64,000 bases of DNA, from the NCBI GenBank assembly GCA_028284045.1, contig JANQSN010000025.1, forward strand, positions 1 to 64,000, given 5' to 3'. Under the pieces are notes generated by a model that ran no database searches, was not told where the DNA came from, and saw only the letters and a list, made by a program, of their open reading frames with translations. The position numbers and the translations under genes were made by a program. This document shows, piece by piece, positions 28,662 through 38,538 of this stretch (positions within the stretch are counted from its first letter, which is position 1; each line of letters starts with the position of its first letter). Source of the DNA: Alphaproteobacteria bacterium (GTDB lineage: Bacteria > Pseudomonadota > Alphaproteobacteria > DSM-16000 > Inquilinaceae).

Positions 28662-31271
28662 ATGGACTGGCAACAGGATCCTCTGGCGTGGCCGGGCAAG
28701 CGCCTGCGGGAAGGCGAGACGGGCGACATCCGAGTTCATCCTGCTGCGTTCCACATGCTTGACGTTGCCGCCGCTGCGGCAAGGCTATTGGAAACGCAAC
28801 CAGACCGGCTGATGCGGCTCGCCAAGCCCGTAGACGCCGAGCCCGCAGCGTTCGGGCGATGGCTGGTGCTCCTCGTCGCGCTGCATGATATCGGCAAGCT
28901 CACGAGTGGCTTCCTGGCGCAGATTCTGGGCGACGAAGCCCCGGCAAGCGTCCGCCGGCCCGCACTTCCGGGCGTGCGACACTGGCAAGCTTCCGCGCTG
29001 ATTCTCGATGAGCTTGATGGTGAGCTCGCCGCCGCGATCGGGGCTGATCGCCAAGCGCGGCGGCACCTCTATGCCGCGGTGGCCGGCCACCACGGGCGCC
29101 CGCCGGCACCGCCGTCGAACGCCGACCGCCGCGCCCTGCGGCGCGACCCCGGGTTTCCGCCGGCCCGCCTTCTCGTTCGAGCCTTGATCGAACTGCTCGG
29201 GGTGCATCCGGTCGCCGACATGGATGGAGAGGCAGCGGCCAAACTGAGCTGGTCGTTGAGCGGGTTGACCGTCGTGGCCGACTGGATCGGCTCAAACCGG
29301 GACTGGTTTCCGTTCACGCCGTCAGACGGGCTGAGCCTGGCCGGCTATTGGTCCCTGGCACGCGAGCGCGCCGCAGCCGCCGTCGCCGCTGCGGGTGCTG
29401 AGAGCGTGCCGGTCCGCGGCGCCGGGACGCCAGCGGCGCTGCTGGGCGTCGGGCGCCTCAGGCCGCTGCAGGACGCCGCGGCCGACACGCCCCTACCGGA
29501 TGGGCCCGTCCTGGCCGTCCTGGAAGACCTGACCGGCGCCGGCAAGACGGAGGCGGCGCTGATCCTTGCCCGCCGTATGATCCTGGCAGGCAAGGCGGCC
29601 GGGCTGCACATCGCGCTGCCGACCATGGCAACGGCGAACGCGCTGTTCGATCGGATGGCGCCGATCGCCGGGCGGCTGTTCGACGGGGTACCTTCGTTGG
29701 CCTTGGCGCACAGCCGCCGTGCGATGCATGACGGCTTCCGACAGGCTCTCGACGCGGGCGAACCGCCGGCCACCGAATCCGGTGCCCCCGTCTGCGCCAG
29801 ATGGATTGCCGACGATCGACGCAAGGCGTTCCTCGCGGAACTGGGCGTGGGCACCATTGACCAGGCACTTCAGGCCGTCCTGCCGACGCGGTTCAACACG
29901 CTGCGGCTCTGGGGACTGGCCGACCGGGTGGTCGTTGTGGACGAAGCCCATGCCTACGACAGCTATATGAACGAAGAGATCTTCGCCCTCTTGCGGTTCC
30001 AGGCGGCGATGGGCGGATGCGCCATCGTCATGACGGCGACTTTGCCCACCCATCTGCGCCAACGCCTCATCGCGGCCTTCGCCGGCGGTCTCGGGTCCGG
30101 CGATGCGTCTGTGCCCACTTCGGCTTCCTTTCCGGGCCTGACCCTGGTCGGGCGTGCAGGGGCGCAGACGCGGGCGGTCGCGCCGGTGGCCGAGACACGG
30201 CGAACGGTCGCCGTGCAACGGCTCGCCACATCGGTCGAGGCGACAGACGTCGTTGCCCGGATCGCTGGCCGCGGCGCTGCCGTCGCCTGGGTCCGCAACG
30301 CGGTGGACGATGTGCTGGCCGCGGCCGGAACGCTGGAAGCAGCCGGCGTGACGGTCACCGTGCTGCATGCCCGGTTCGCCATGGTGGATCGGCTGCGGAT
30401 CGAACGGGAGATCCGGGACCGGTTCGGACCCTCGGGGTCTGCGGCCGACCGGGCGGGACGCGTGGTGGTGGCTTCGCAAGTGATCGAGCAATCGCTCGAT
30501 CTCGATTTCGACGGCATGGTCAGTGATTTGGCGCCGGTGGACCTGCTGATCCAGCGGGCCGGCCGGCTCTGGCGCCACATGGATCGCCGGCCCGCCAGCG
30601 AGCGGCCCGTCCCGACCCCGCTGCTGCACGTGCTGTCGCCGGACCCGGAAGACGTCGGGGACGATCGATGGCTGCAGGGAGTCCTGGAAGGCGGCGCCTG
30701 GGTCTATGACCTGGACCGGCAGTACCTGACCGCGCGGGTCCTCTTCCGGAGCGGTGCCTTGGTGGCGCCGGAGGGTCTGCCCCCGTTGATCGAGGCGGTC
30801 TACGACCCCGCGCCCGACTTGCCGGACGTCATTCGCGCGGCTGCCGATCGTGCCGAGGGCGACCGCCTGGCGGAGCGCGCCCACGGCCACAGCGCCGTCC
30901 TCCGCGTGGAGGCCGGCTATCGGGACAGCGACGGCTACGACGATCCCGGCGACCGGCCGACAAGGCTCGGGGAGCCGACGCGGAGTCTCGTTCTGGCGAA
31001 GCCATCGCCGGACGGTTTGGAGCCTTGGGCGGAAGAGCCGGCCGGCGACACCGACCGTCGCTGGGCGCTCTCTGAAGTTCCGGTGCGCGAGGGGCTGTAT
31101 CGCCGGATCGAGGGCCAATTGCCGTCCGTCGAGAAACCGGAGATCAGGGCGGTGCTGGACACTTGGCCCGACTGGCGCCGCAGGCGTTGCCGCCCCTTGA
31201 TCGTCGGCGACGATGGCCATTGCGGCGGCAGCTTGAAGTATCTGCGCTCCCAGGGTCTACTCATAGGATGA
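28662..31271 (+). CDS. cas3: CRISPR-associated helicase-nuclease Cas3 (type I-E)
   Basis: Recruited by Cascade to unwind and degrade target DNA. About 869 residues from the ATG at 28662, chosen because GGAGGTGA lies 11 nt upstream; an in-frame ATG at 28626 lacks such a site. The N-terminal HD nuclease has VALHDIGKLTSGF and GHHGRPP. The superfamily 2 helicase has Walker A DLTGAGKTEA, VVVDEAHAYD (DEAH box), VMTATLP (motif III), SQVIEQSLDLDFD and LIQRAGRLWRH (motif VI). All catalytic motifs look intact. It is separated from cas8e by 76 bp of AT-rich sequence, so the Cascade genes may have their own promoter. Confidence 0.96.
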   Translation: MDWQQDPLAWPGKRLREGETGDIRVHPAAFHMLDVAAAAARLLETQPDRLMRLAKPVDAEPAAFGRWLVLLVALHDIGKLTSGFLAQILGDEAPASVRRPALPGVRHWQASALILDELDGELAAAIGADRQARRHLYAAVAGHHGRPPAPPSNADRRALRRDPGFPPARLLVRALIELLGVHPVADMDGEAAAKLSWSLSGLTVVADWIGSNRDWFPFTPSDGLSLAGYWSLARERAAAAVAAAGAESVPVRGAGTPAALLGVGRLRPLQDAAADTPLPDGPVLAVLEDLTGAGKTEAALILARRMILAGKAAGLHIALPTMATANALFDRMAPIAGRLFDGVPSLALAHSRRAMHDGFRQALDAGEPPATESGAPVCARWIADDRRKAFLAELGVGTIDQALQAVLPTRFNTLRLWGLADRVVVVDEAHAYDSYMNEEIFALLRFQAAMGGCAIVMTATLPTHLRQRLIAAFAGGLGSGDASVPTSASFPGLTLVGRAGAQTRAVAPVAETRRTVAVQRLATSVEATDVVARIAGRGAAVAWVRNAVDDVLAAAGTLEAAGVTVTVLHARFAMVDRLRIEREIRDRFGPSGSAADRAGRVVVASQVIEQSLDLDFDGMVSDLAPVDLLIQRAGRLWRHMDRRPASERPVPTPLLHVLSPDPEDVGDDRWLQGVLEGGAWVYDLDRQYLTARVLFRSGALVAPEGLPPLIEAVYDPAPDLPDVIRAAADRAEGDRLAERAHGHSAVLRVEAGYRDSDGYDDPGDRPTRLGEPTRSLVLAKPSPDGLEPWAEEPAGDTDRRWALSEVPVREGLYRRIEGQLPSVEKPEIRAVLDTWPDWRRRRCRPLIVGDDGHCGGSLKYLRSQGLLIG

Positions 31272-31347
31272 CTCAAGAATAGGGAATCGCAACCGATAAT
31301 CTATTCTGTTCGTTGATGAACCAGAATCTCAACATCCAGCACTTCGG

Positions 31348-32970
31348 ATGATCCCCTACTCCCTCATTTCCTCCCCATGGTTGCCGGTTCGGCGCCTGTC
31401 CGGTGCTGAGGACACCATCGCCCCCGCCGAGATTGCCGATGCCGACGATCCGCCGGTGGCCTTGCTGTGGCCGCGGGCGGACTTCAACCTGGCCTGCCTG
31501 GAGCTGCTGGTCGGCATGGTCTTCGCGGCCTGTCCGCCGGCCCGCGCGCGGGCCTGGTACGAGCGTCCCGACCGGGCGGCCTTGAGGGCGGCGCTGGACC
31601 GCCTGGAACCCGCATTCCGGCTCGACGGTCCTGGGCCGCGGTTCCTGCAGGATCTTGAGAACCTGTCGGGCAAGCCGTCCGGCGTCGATCTGCTGGTGAT
31701 CGACAGTGCCGGCGAGAACGCGGCGCGCAAGAACGCCGATTTGATGGTGCGCAGCGACCGGTTCCACCGGCTCGGCCGACCGGCGGCGGCCATGGCGCTC
31801 TATACACTTCAGGCCCACGCGCCGTCCGGCGGCGCCGGCAACCGCACCTCCATGCGGGGCGGCGGCCCGCTGGTGACGCTGGTCGAGCCGCGGCATGCCG
31901 ACGATCGCCCCACCACGCTCTACGACATCGTATGGGCCAATGTGCCACTGGGCCGCCCGCTGGCGCCGGACGACTTGGTCGCCGCCTTCCCCTGGATGCG
32001 GCCGACCCTGACGTCGGAGAAGGGCCAGATGGTGCATGAGGCGGACCGGCGCGCAGCGGTCGGCGACATGCCGGCGCGGGTCGAGGCCTTCTTCGGGATG
32101 CCGCGCCGGCTGCGCCTGGTGTTCGAGGACGACCCGGGCGGGCTCTGCCCGGTGACCGGCAGGTCCGACACGGTGATGGTGACCGGGGTGTTCCAGCGGC
32201 CCCGAGGCACCAACTACGGCGTTTGGCGTCACCCGCTCACGCCCTACTACAGGCCGAAGCCGGCAGAAGCACCGTTGCCCGTCCATCCCCGGCCCGGCCC
32301 GTTCGGCTATCGAAACTGGCTCGGCGTCGCGTTGGAGGATCCGGCGGACAACCGCCTGCGGGCTACCACGGTCTCCTCCTACCTCTTCGATCGCCGGGAT
32401 GTGGAAGACCGCGATGCACCGGACCCGGTCCTGCTGGTCGGCGGCTGGGCCATGAGCAATATGAGCCCGCTGGATTTCGTCTTCAGCCGGCACCCCTTGC
32501 TGACGGCGAACGACCCCGCCGACACCGACGCCCAGCGGGCGCTGGAGGATCGCGCGCGAAACCTGGTGGAGGCCGGCAACCTGGTCCACCGCCTGCTGCT
32601 GGGGGCGTGCATGTCCCTGCAGCACGATGCGCCAGCCGACAAAGGCGATCTGCCTGCCGTGACCGAGAGCTTCTTCACCCGGACGGAGGACGCTTTCTTC
32701 GCCGCGCTGGGACGGCTGAAGGAAGCCCCCGAAGAGGCGGGCGCCGCGCTGGTCCGCGCCCTGCGCCAGGTCGCGCTGGCCGAGTTCGAGGCGTTGGCCC
32801 TACCCGGCCTGCCGGACCGAAAGCCGGAGCATGCGCAACGGGTGGTCCGCGCTCACCGCCATCTGGTGGCGGCCCTGTCGGGCTACGGAACGCGAGGCGT
32901 TGAGCTGTTCGCTCGGCTGGGTCTCGATCCCCCGCCATCGAGAAAGTCCCGTCAGGAGGAGCCCGCATGA
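31348..32970 (+). CDS. cas8e: Cascade large subunit Cas8e (CasA/Cse1)
   Basis: 540 residues. Recognises the PAM and recruits Cas3. Family landmarks: the start MIPYSLISSPWLPVRR, the FNLACLELLVGMVFAACPP helix, a loop followed by RSDRFHRLG, and MALYTLQAHAPSGGAGNRTSMRGGGPLVTLVEP, the Cse1 signature. The C-terminal four-helix bundle is the part from about 400 onward. Stop and next start overlap (ATGA) with cse2, so translation is coupled. Confidence 0.95.
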   Translation: MIPYSLISSPWLPVRRLSGAEDTIAPAEIADADDPPVALLWPRADFNLACLELLVGMVFAACPPARARAWYERPDRAALRAALDRLEPAFRLDGPGPRFLQDLENLSGKPSGVDLLVIDSAGENAARKNADLMVRSDRFHRLGRPAAAMALYTLQAHAPSGGAGNRTSMRGGGPLVTLVEPRHADDRPTTLYDIVWANVPLGRPLAPDDLVAAFPWMRPTLTSEKGQMVHEADRRAAVGDMPARVEAFFGMPRRLRLVFEDDPGGLCPVTGRSDTVMVTGVFQRPRGTNYGVWRHPLTPYYRPKPAEAPLPVHPRPGPFGYRNWLGVALEDPADNRLRATTVSSYLFDRRDVEDRDAPDPVLLVGGWAMSNMSPLDFVFSRHPLLTANDPADTDAQRALEDRARNLVEAGNLVHRLLLGACMSLQHDAPADKGDLPAVTESFFTRTEDAFFAALGRLKEAPEEAGAALVRALRQVALAEFEALALPGLPDRKPEHAQRVVRAHRHLVAALSGYGTRGVELFARLGLDPPPSRKSRQEEPA

Positions 32971-33509
32971 GCGATACCGTGGGCGAAACGGCGCGGCGCT
33001 GGTGGCGCCGGCATCAGCCGGACGCACCCCGTCCCGACGCGGCGGGCTTTGCACAGCTTCGCCGCGCCGTAACGCCGGTGGAGGCGCTGATGGTGCCGGC
33101 GACCCATGCCCTGGACGCCGCGCTGGCCGAGGCAAGGCCCGATCGGTCGCGCGATTGGCAGGCACTGGGTGTGCTGGCCGCGACGCTGGCCCATGTCCGC
33201 GTCGACGCGCCGGCCCGGCGCACCGCCGCCATCTTCGGCGAGAAGCGGGGCGACCGCCCCGTCCTGTCGCCGCTGCGCTTTCAGCGCCTTTTGCAGGCGG
33301 ACGGTTGGCCGGCCCGCATGGCGGCGTTTCGCCGGGCAATCGCGGTCGCCGACGGACACGCCAATGTCGCCGATCTCGCCGACAGCCTGCTGGCCTGGAC
33401 CGACATCGCCCGCACCCGCTGGATGTTCGCCTATTTCGGGGCGCCATCCCCGCGAGCTGCCGAGCCGGCGGCCGAGCCGTCAGAACCGACAGAGGACTCC
33501 GCGCCATGA
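32967..33509 (+). CDS. cse2: Cascade small subunit Cse2 (CasB)
   Basis: 180 residues, mostly helical and rich in Arg and Ala, with the conserved ARRWWRRHQP, FAQLRRAVTPVEAL and LSPLRFQRLLQADGWPARMAAFRRAI segments of Cse2. Two copies line the Cascade belly and hold the displaced DNA strand. It carries an acidic Pro/Glu-rich tail of about 20 residues. It overlaps cas8e and cas7e by 4 bp each. Confidence 0.93.
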   Translation: MSDTVGETARRWWRRHQPDAPRPDAAGFAQLRRAVTPVEALMVPATHALDAALAEARPDRSRDWQALGVLAATLAHVRVDAPARRTAAIFGEKRGDRPVLSPLRFQRLLQADGWPARMAAFRRAIAVADGHANVADLADSLLAWTDIARTRWMFAYFGAPSPRAAEPAAEPSEPTEDSAP

Positions 33510-34570
33510 GCCGCTTCCTGCAGCTCCATTTCCTGACCGTCTACCCGCCGTCAAACCCCAACCGGGACGACACCGGCCGGCCGAAGCACGCGGTCTACGG
33601 TGGGGTACACCGCCTGCGCCTGTCATCGCAGTCGCTGAAACGCGCCGCCCGCCAGTCGGAGGCCTTCGCGTCGCGTCTGGCCGGCCATACAGGCGAACGG
33701 ACCCAGCGGCTGGGCGAGCAGGTGGTCGCCCATCTGCTGGCCAAGGGTGCCAAGCCGGCGGAGGCGGAGACGCTGTCCCGGGCGGTGGCGGAGGTGTTCG
33801 GCAAGATCGACGAGGCGCAAGCCAAGGACCACATCATCCGCACCCGCCAACTCGCCTTCGTCTCGCCGGACGAACGGCGCATGGCCGTCGCCTTGGCCGA
33901 GAAGGCCCTGGCCGGCGAGCCGATGCCGGCGAAGGACGAGTTGAAGCGGCTGATCCTGCGCACCGCCGACGGGGCGGCCGACATCGCGATGTTCGGCCGG
34001 ATGCTGGCGGACGAACCGGACTACAACCGCGATGCCGCGGTCCAGGTGGCCCATGCCATCACCACCCATGCCGCGGCGGTGGAGGACGACTACTACACCG
34101 CCGTCGACGACCTTAAGAAGCCGGCGGAGGATACGGGCGCCGGCTTCATCGGCGAGGCCGGCTTCGGCTCCGGCGTCTACTACCTCTATGTCTGCGTCAA
34201 CCGGGCCTTGCTGGTCGACAACCTGGCAGGTGACGGCACCTTGGCGACGGCGTCGATCGAGGCGCTGGTGCAAGCCCTGGCGACCGCCACGCCGTCGGGC
34301 AAGCGCAACAGCTTCGCCCACCATGCCCGCGCCGGCTACATCCTTGCGGAGCGCGGCGACCAGCAGCCGCGCAGCCTGGCGGCGTCCTTCCTGACACCGG
34401 TCGAGGGACCCGACCTGATGGCGGCATCCGTGACGGCGCTGCGGACGCTCCGCGAGCAGATGGATCGCGCCTACGGCAAGTGCTGGGACGCCGACGCGGA
34501 GATGTCGGTGGCCGAAGAGCTCGGCACCCTAAAGGCAGTCCAGGACTTCGCCGCTGCGGGCCTGGACTGA
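33506..34570 (+). CDS. cas7e: Cascade backbone subunit Cas7e (CasC/Cse4)
   Basis: 354 residues from the ATG at 33506. Six copies form the Cascade spine along the crRNA. The N-terminus LHFLTVYPPSNPNRDDTGRPKHAVYGG and RLSSQSLKRAAR are diagnostic, as are the SGVYYLYVCVNRALLVDNL stretch and the thumb/palm region further on. A frame opening far upstream in cse2 is a shadow. Its stop is 3 bp before cas5e. Confidence 0.96.
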   Translation: MSRFLQLHFLTVYPPSNPNRDDTGRPKHAVYGGVHRLRLSSQSLKRAARQSEAFASRLAGHTGERTQRLGEQVVAHLLAKGAKPAEAETLSRAVAEVFGKIDEAQAKDHIIRTRQLAFVSPDERRMAVALAEKALAGEPMPAKDELKRLILRTADGAADIAMFGRMLADEPDYNRDAAVQVAHAITTHAAAVEDDYYTAVDDLKKPAEDTGAGFIGEAGFGSGVYYLYVCVNRALLVDNLAGDGTLATASIEALVQALATATPSGKRNSFAHHARAGYILAERGDQQPRSLAASFLTPVEGPDLMAASVTALRTLREQMDRAYGKCWDADAEMSVAEELGTLKAVQDFAAAGLD

Positions 34571-34573
34571 GCG

Positions 34574-35314
34574 ATGCGGGACTTCCTGCTGTTCACCCTG
34601 GCCGCGCCGCTGGCGTCATTCGGCGGCCTTGCCGGGCATGAGCGGCGCGGCACCGGCAACCGCCCCGGCCGCTCCGCCGTTCTGGGTCAGCTCGGCGCGG
34701 CGCTGGGCGTCGACCGCCGGGATCCAGAGGGCCAGGCGGCGCTGGCCACCGGCTACGGCGTCGCCGTGCGGACCCTCTCCGCTGGCCACCCGGTCCGGGA
34801 CTATCATACCATCCAGACCGTTCCGCGCGGTCGGGCCCGGGGGGCGGCCACCCGCGCCCAGGCGATGTCGGCGGCGGGCCGTGGCCTGGAGACGACCATC
34901 ACCGTGCGAGACTATCGCGCCGATGTCGCCTTCACCGTCGCCGTCTGGGCGCGCGACGGTGCCCGGTGGCCATTGTCCGCCCTGGCGGCGGCCCTGCATC
35001 GCCCGGTCTTCGTGCTGTGGCTCGGCCGCAAGGGGTGTCCGCCGGCAGCCCCCCTGGCACCGCGGTTCGTGGCCGCCGCCGACGCCGCGGCTGCGCTGAC
35101 GGCCGACTCCATCTCAGCGGAACAGCCCGGCCTCTCTGGCGCGCGATGGCGGGCGATCGGGGGCGAGATCGCCGGCGACCTGGATGGGCTGCCCGACCCG
35201 CTGCCGGCGGGAGCCCGGCTGGAAGAGGCTTGGGATCAGCCGGGCAGCCGACAGACCTGGCAGTTCCGGCCGCGGCCCGTGGCGATCCTGCCGGCACCCG
35301 AAGGCGCCGAATAG
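34574..35314 (+). CDS. cas5e: Cascade subunit Cas5e (CasD)
   Basis: 246 residues. The RAMP fold with N-terminal FLLFTLAAPLASFGGLAG, a basic GHERRGTGNRPGRSAVLGQLGAALG helix, then RDYHTIQTVPRG, and FVLWLGRKGCPPAAPL are all hallmarks of Cas5e, which caps the crRNA 5' handle. It is tightly spaced between cas7e (3 bp) and cas6e (2 bp). Confidence 0.94.
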   Translation: MRDFLLFTLAAPLASFGGLAGHERRGTGNRPGRSAVLGQLGAALGVDRRDPEGQAALATGYGVAVRTLSAGHPVRDYHTIQTVPRGRARGAATRAQAMSAAGRGLETTITVRDYRADVAFTVAVWARDGARWPLSALAAALHRPVFVLWLGRKGCPPAAPLAPRFVAAADAAAALTADSISAEQPGLSGARWRAIGGEIAGDLDGLPDPLPAGARLEEAWDQPGSRQTWQFRPRPVAILPAPEGAE

Positions 35315-35316
35315 CC

Positions 35317-35985
35317 ATGCCGCTCTACTTCAGCCGCGCCAGCCTGCGCCGTGAACCGTCCGCCGCGGGCCTTGCCGCCCTGTTCGACCCGCCGGGCGAG
35401 GCGCCTTCGCCCGACCCCCAGCGCCGGGCCTTGTGGACCCTGTTCGCGGACCACGCCGACCGCCAGCGCGACTTCCTCTGGCGCGCCGACCGGAGAGGCC
35501 GGTTCTTCATCCTGTCACACCGCCGGCCGGAGGATCGCCACCGCCTGTTCGAGCTGGAAACCAAGCCCTTCGAGCCGGCGCTGGTCCCCGGCGACCGGCT
35601 GTCCTTCAGCCTGCGCGCCAACGCCACCCTCGACCGCAGCGGTGCCACCAGCGACCGCCGGGTGGACGTCGTCATGCATGCCCTGGCCGACGTGCCGAAG
35701 GAGGAGCGGGCCGATCGCCGCATGGCGCTCGCGAACCGGGAAGGTGTGGCGTGGCTGTCCCGCCAGGGGGCGCGGTGCGGCTTCACCGTCGATGCGGCGC
35801 AGGCGGAGGCGTACCGTACCCTGTCTCTGGGCCGGCGGGGCAGCAAGCAGATCACGCTTGGCGTGCTCGATCTCGACGGACGCATCACCGTGACCGACCC
35901 CGACGGTCTTCTGGCCGCCATCGCCGGTGGTTTCGGCCGGGCGCGCGCCTTCGGTTGCGGGCTGATGCTGATCCGACGGTCATAG
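35317..35985 (+). CDS. cas6e: crRNA-processing endonuclease Cas6e (CasE/Cse3), catalytic His position changed
   Basis: 222 residues from the ATG at 35317. Normally cuts pre-crRNA in each repeat and stays bound to the 3' hairpin. Family marks are the LWTLFADHADRQRDFLWR helix-strand, LSFSLRANATLDR and the glycine-rich loop GFGRARAFGCGL at the end. In E. coli Cas6e the catalytic His20 sits four residues before the Trp of LWHLF. Here the same spot reads Arg (PQRRALWTLF), and no other His lies in the first 40 residues. The gene is otherwise full length and in frame. Either this lineage cuts RNA with another residue or processing is impaired. Confidence 0.93.
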   Translation: MPLYFSRASLRREPSAAGLAALFDPPGEAPSPDPQRRALWTLFADHADRQRDFLWRADRRGRFFILSHRRPEDRHRLFELETKPFEPALVPGDRLSFSLRANATLDRSGATSDRRVDVVMHALADVPKEERADRRMALANREGVAWLSRQGARCGFTVDAAQAEAYRTLSLGRRGSKQITLGVLDLDGRITVTDPDGLLAAIAGGFGRARAFGCGLMLIRRS

Positions 35986-36008
35986 GGCCGGCAGGGACGC
36001 GGCCGGCG

Positions 36009-37221
<1,213 letters not shown>

Positions 37222-37297
37222 CAGCGCCCGCGGTCAATCGGCCGGTAGGGTATTGGACATCGTGAAAAGCGTTTAGGATCAGGCGTCTCTGGAAAGA
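37222..37297 (+). promoter_or_regulatory. CRISPR leader
   Basis: 76 bp between the cas2 stop and the first repeat, with AT-richer pieces (ATTGGACATCGTGAAAAGCG, near 37254-37275). Repeats are oriented as in E. coli type I-E arrays, so the leader should be at this end, next to cas2, and should carry both the array promoter and the integration-host-factor or leader anchoring sites. I could not pick out an IHF site with confidence. Confidence 0.6.
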
Positions 37298-38410
37298 GCG
37301 TTCCCCGTGCCCGCGGGGATGAGCCGGCGGACTTGTACGGGCGCCTGCACATGGAGGGGCGTTCCCCGCGCCCGCGGGGATGAGCCGGCTCTGCGACCCG
37401 CCGGCCGCCGCATCCCGGAGCGTTCCCCGCGCCCGCGGGGATGAGCCGATGGCGACAGGACAACGGCCGCGGCCTGACGAGCGTTCCCCGTGCCCGCGGG
37501 GATGAGCCGATCGGGACGGCGATCCATACCGCGGCCCAGCTGCGTTCCCCGTGCCCGCGGGGATGAGCCGACATGCGCGCCCCGCCCGGTGATCGCTGAC
37601 CCGCGTTCCCCGTGCCCGCGGGGATGAGCCGCCCATCATCGCGGCTCGGGCGCGCCGATACAGGCGTTCCCCGTGCCCGCGGGGATGAGCCGACCGTCAG
37701 CGCGTGGCGACCGTCGATACCCTTGCGTTCCCCGTGCCCGCGGGGATGAGCCGAGACGGCGTGCCCGGCTGATCGTCCACTCTCCGCGTTCCCGGTGCCC
37801 GCGGGGATGAGCCGCAGCTACTCGCCGCGGCGCGGATGGAGGAGATGCGTTCCCCGTGCCCGCGGGGATGACCCTTCACACTAAATCGTCCGGACGACGT
37901 CGTCACCGCGTTCCCCGCGCCCGCGGGGATGACCCGAGGGGGTGTCGATTGAAGAGATTGAAGACAGCGCGTTCCCCGCGCCCGCGGGGATGACCCGTAT
38001 CCAACCTCGGCAATGACCGGTAACAGTGCGCGTTCCCCGCGCCCGCGGGGATGACCCGCCGCGCGTTCTCCGCCTCCAACTCGCGGATCTGCGTTCCCCG
38101 CGCCCGCGGGGATGACCCGCGCCACCAATCGTCGATCGAATGCATCTGGCAGCGTTCCCCGTGCCCGCGGGGATGACCCGACCACGTTGTCGCTGCCGGG
38201 CTTGAGCTTCAGGCGTTCCCCGTGCCCGCGGGGATGACCCGGCCGCCGACAGGGCGACGCTTGCGACCATGAAGCGTTCCCCGTGCCCGCGGGGATGACC
38301 CGGATGTAGACGAAGAAGCGCTTGTCGAGGTCGGGCGTTCCCCGTGCCCGCGGGGATGACCCGTGCCTGGGGCCGATCTCGACCGTGTCCGGGTCGCGTT
38401 CCCCGCGCCC
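37298..38410 (+). CRISPR. Type I-E CRISPR array, 18 complete repeats plus one cut by an IS
   Basis: 29-bp repeats start at 37298 and recur every 61 bp exactly (32-bp spacers) up to 38335; a 19th repeat at 38396 stops after its first 15 bp where the IS begins. Consensus is GCGTTCCCCGYG then CCCGCGGGGATGASCCG. A 6-bp stem (CCCCGC or CCCCGT with GCGGGG) is kept in all, the Y base giving C-G or U-G pairing. Repeats 1-9 end GAGCCG and repeats 10-19 end GACCCG-like (repeat 10 ends GACCCT). Repeat 9 has one C-to-G change in the stem. All 18 spacers differ. Leader-proximal end is at 37298. Confidence 0.97.
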
Positions 38411-38431
38411 GGATTCCTCTGCGAAAGGGGC
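38411..38431 (+). repeat. Left terminal inverted repeat of the IS
   Basis: 21 bp starting GGATTCCTCTGCGAAAGGGG, exactly matched in reverse by 39554-39574. Directly follows the truncated CRISPR repeat. Confidence 0.9.
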
Positions 38432-38538
38432 GATTTGTTTCGATATGGCGTGTTGTAGTTGGTCTTGGTCGAGGTGAGAGAGCGGTGTGCGCGGATGCAC
38501 GTCGTTGGTTCGGCTCTCAGGCCTCATTGATACGGCTC

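Noticed and set aside
37298..38410. Spacers targeting this window
   Set aside because: By eye no spacer matches another part of the 64 kb; a search against phage and the whole genome would be needed to name any target.
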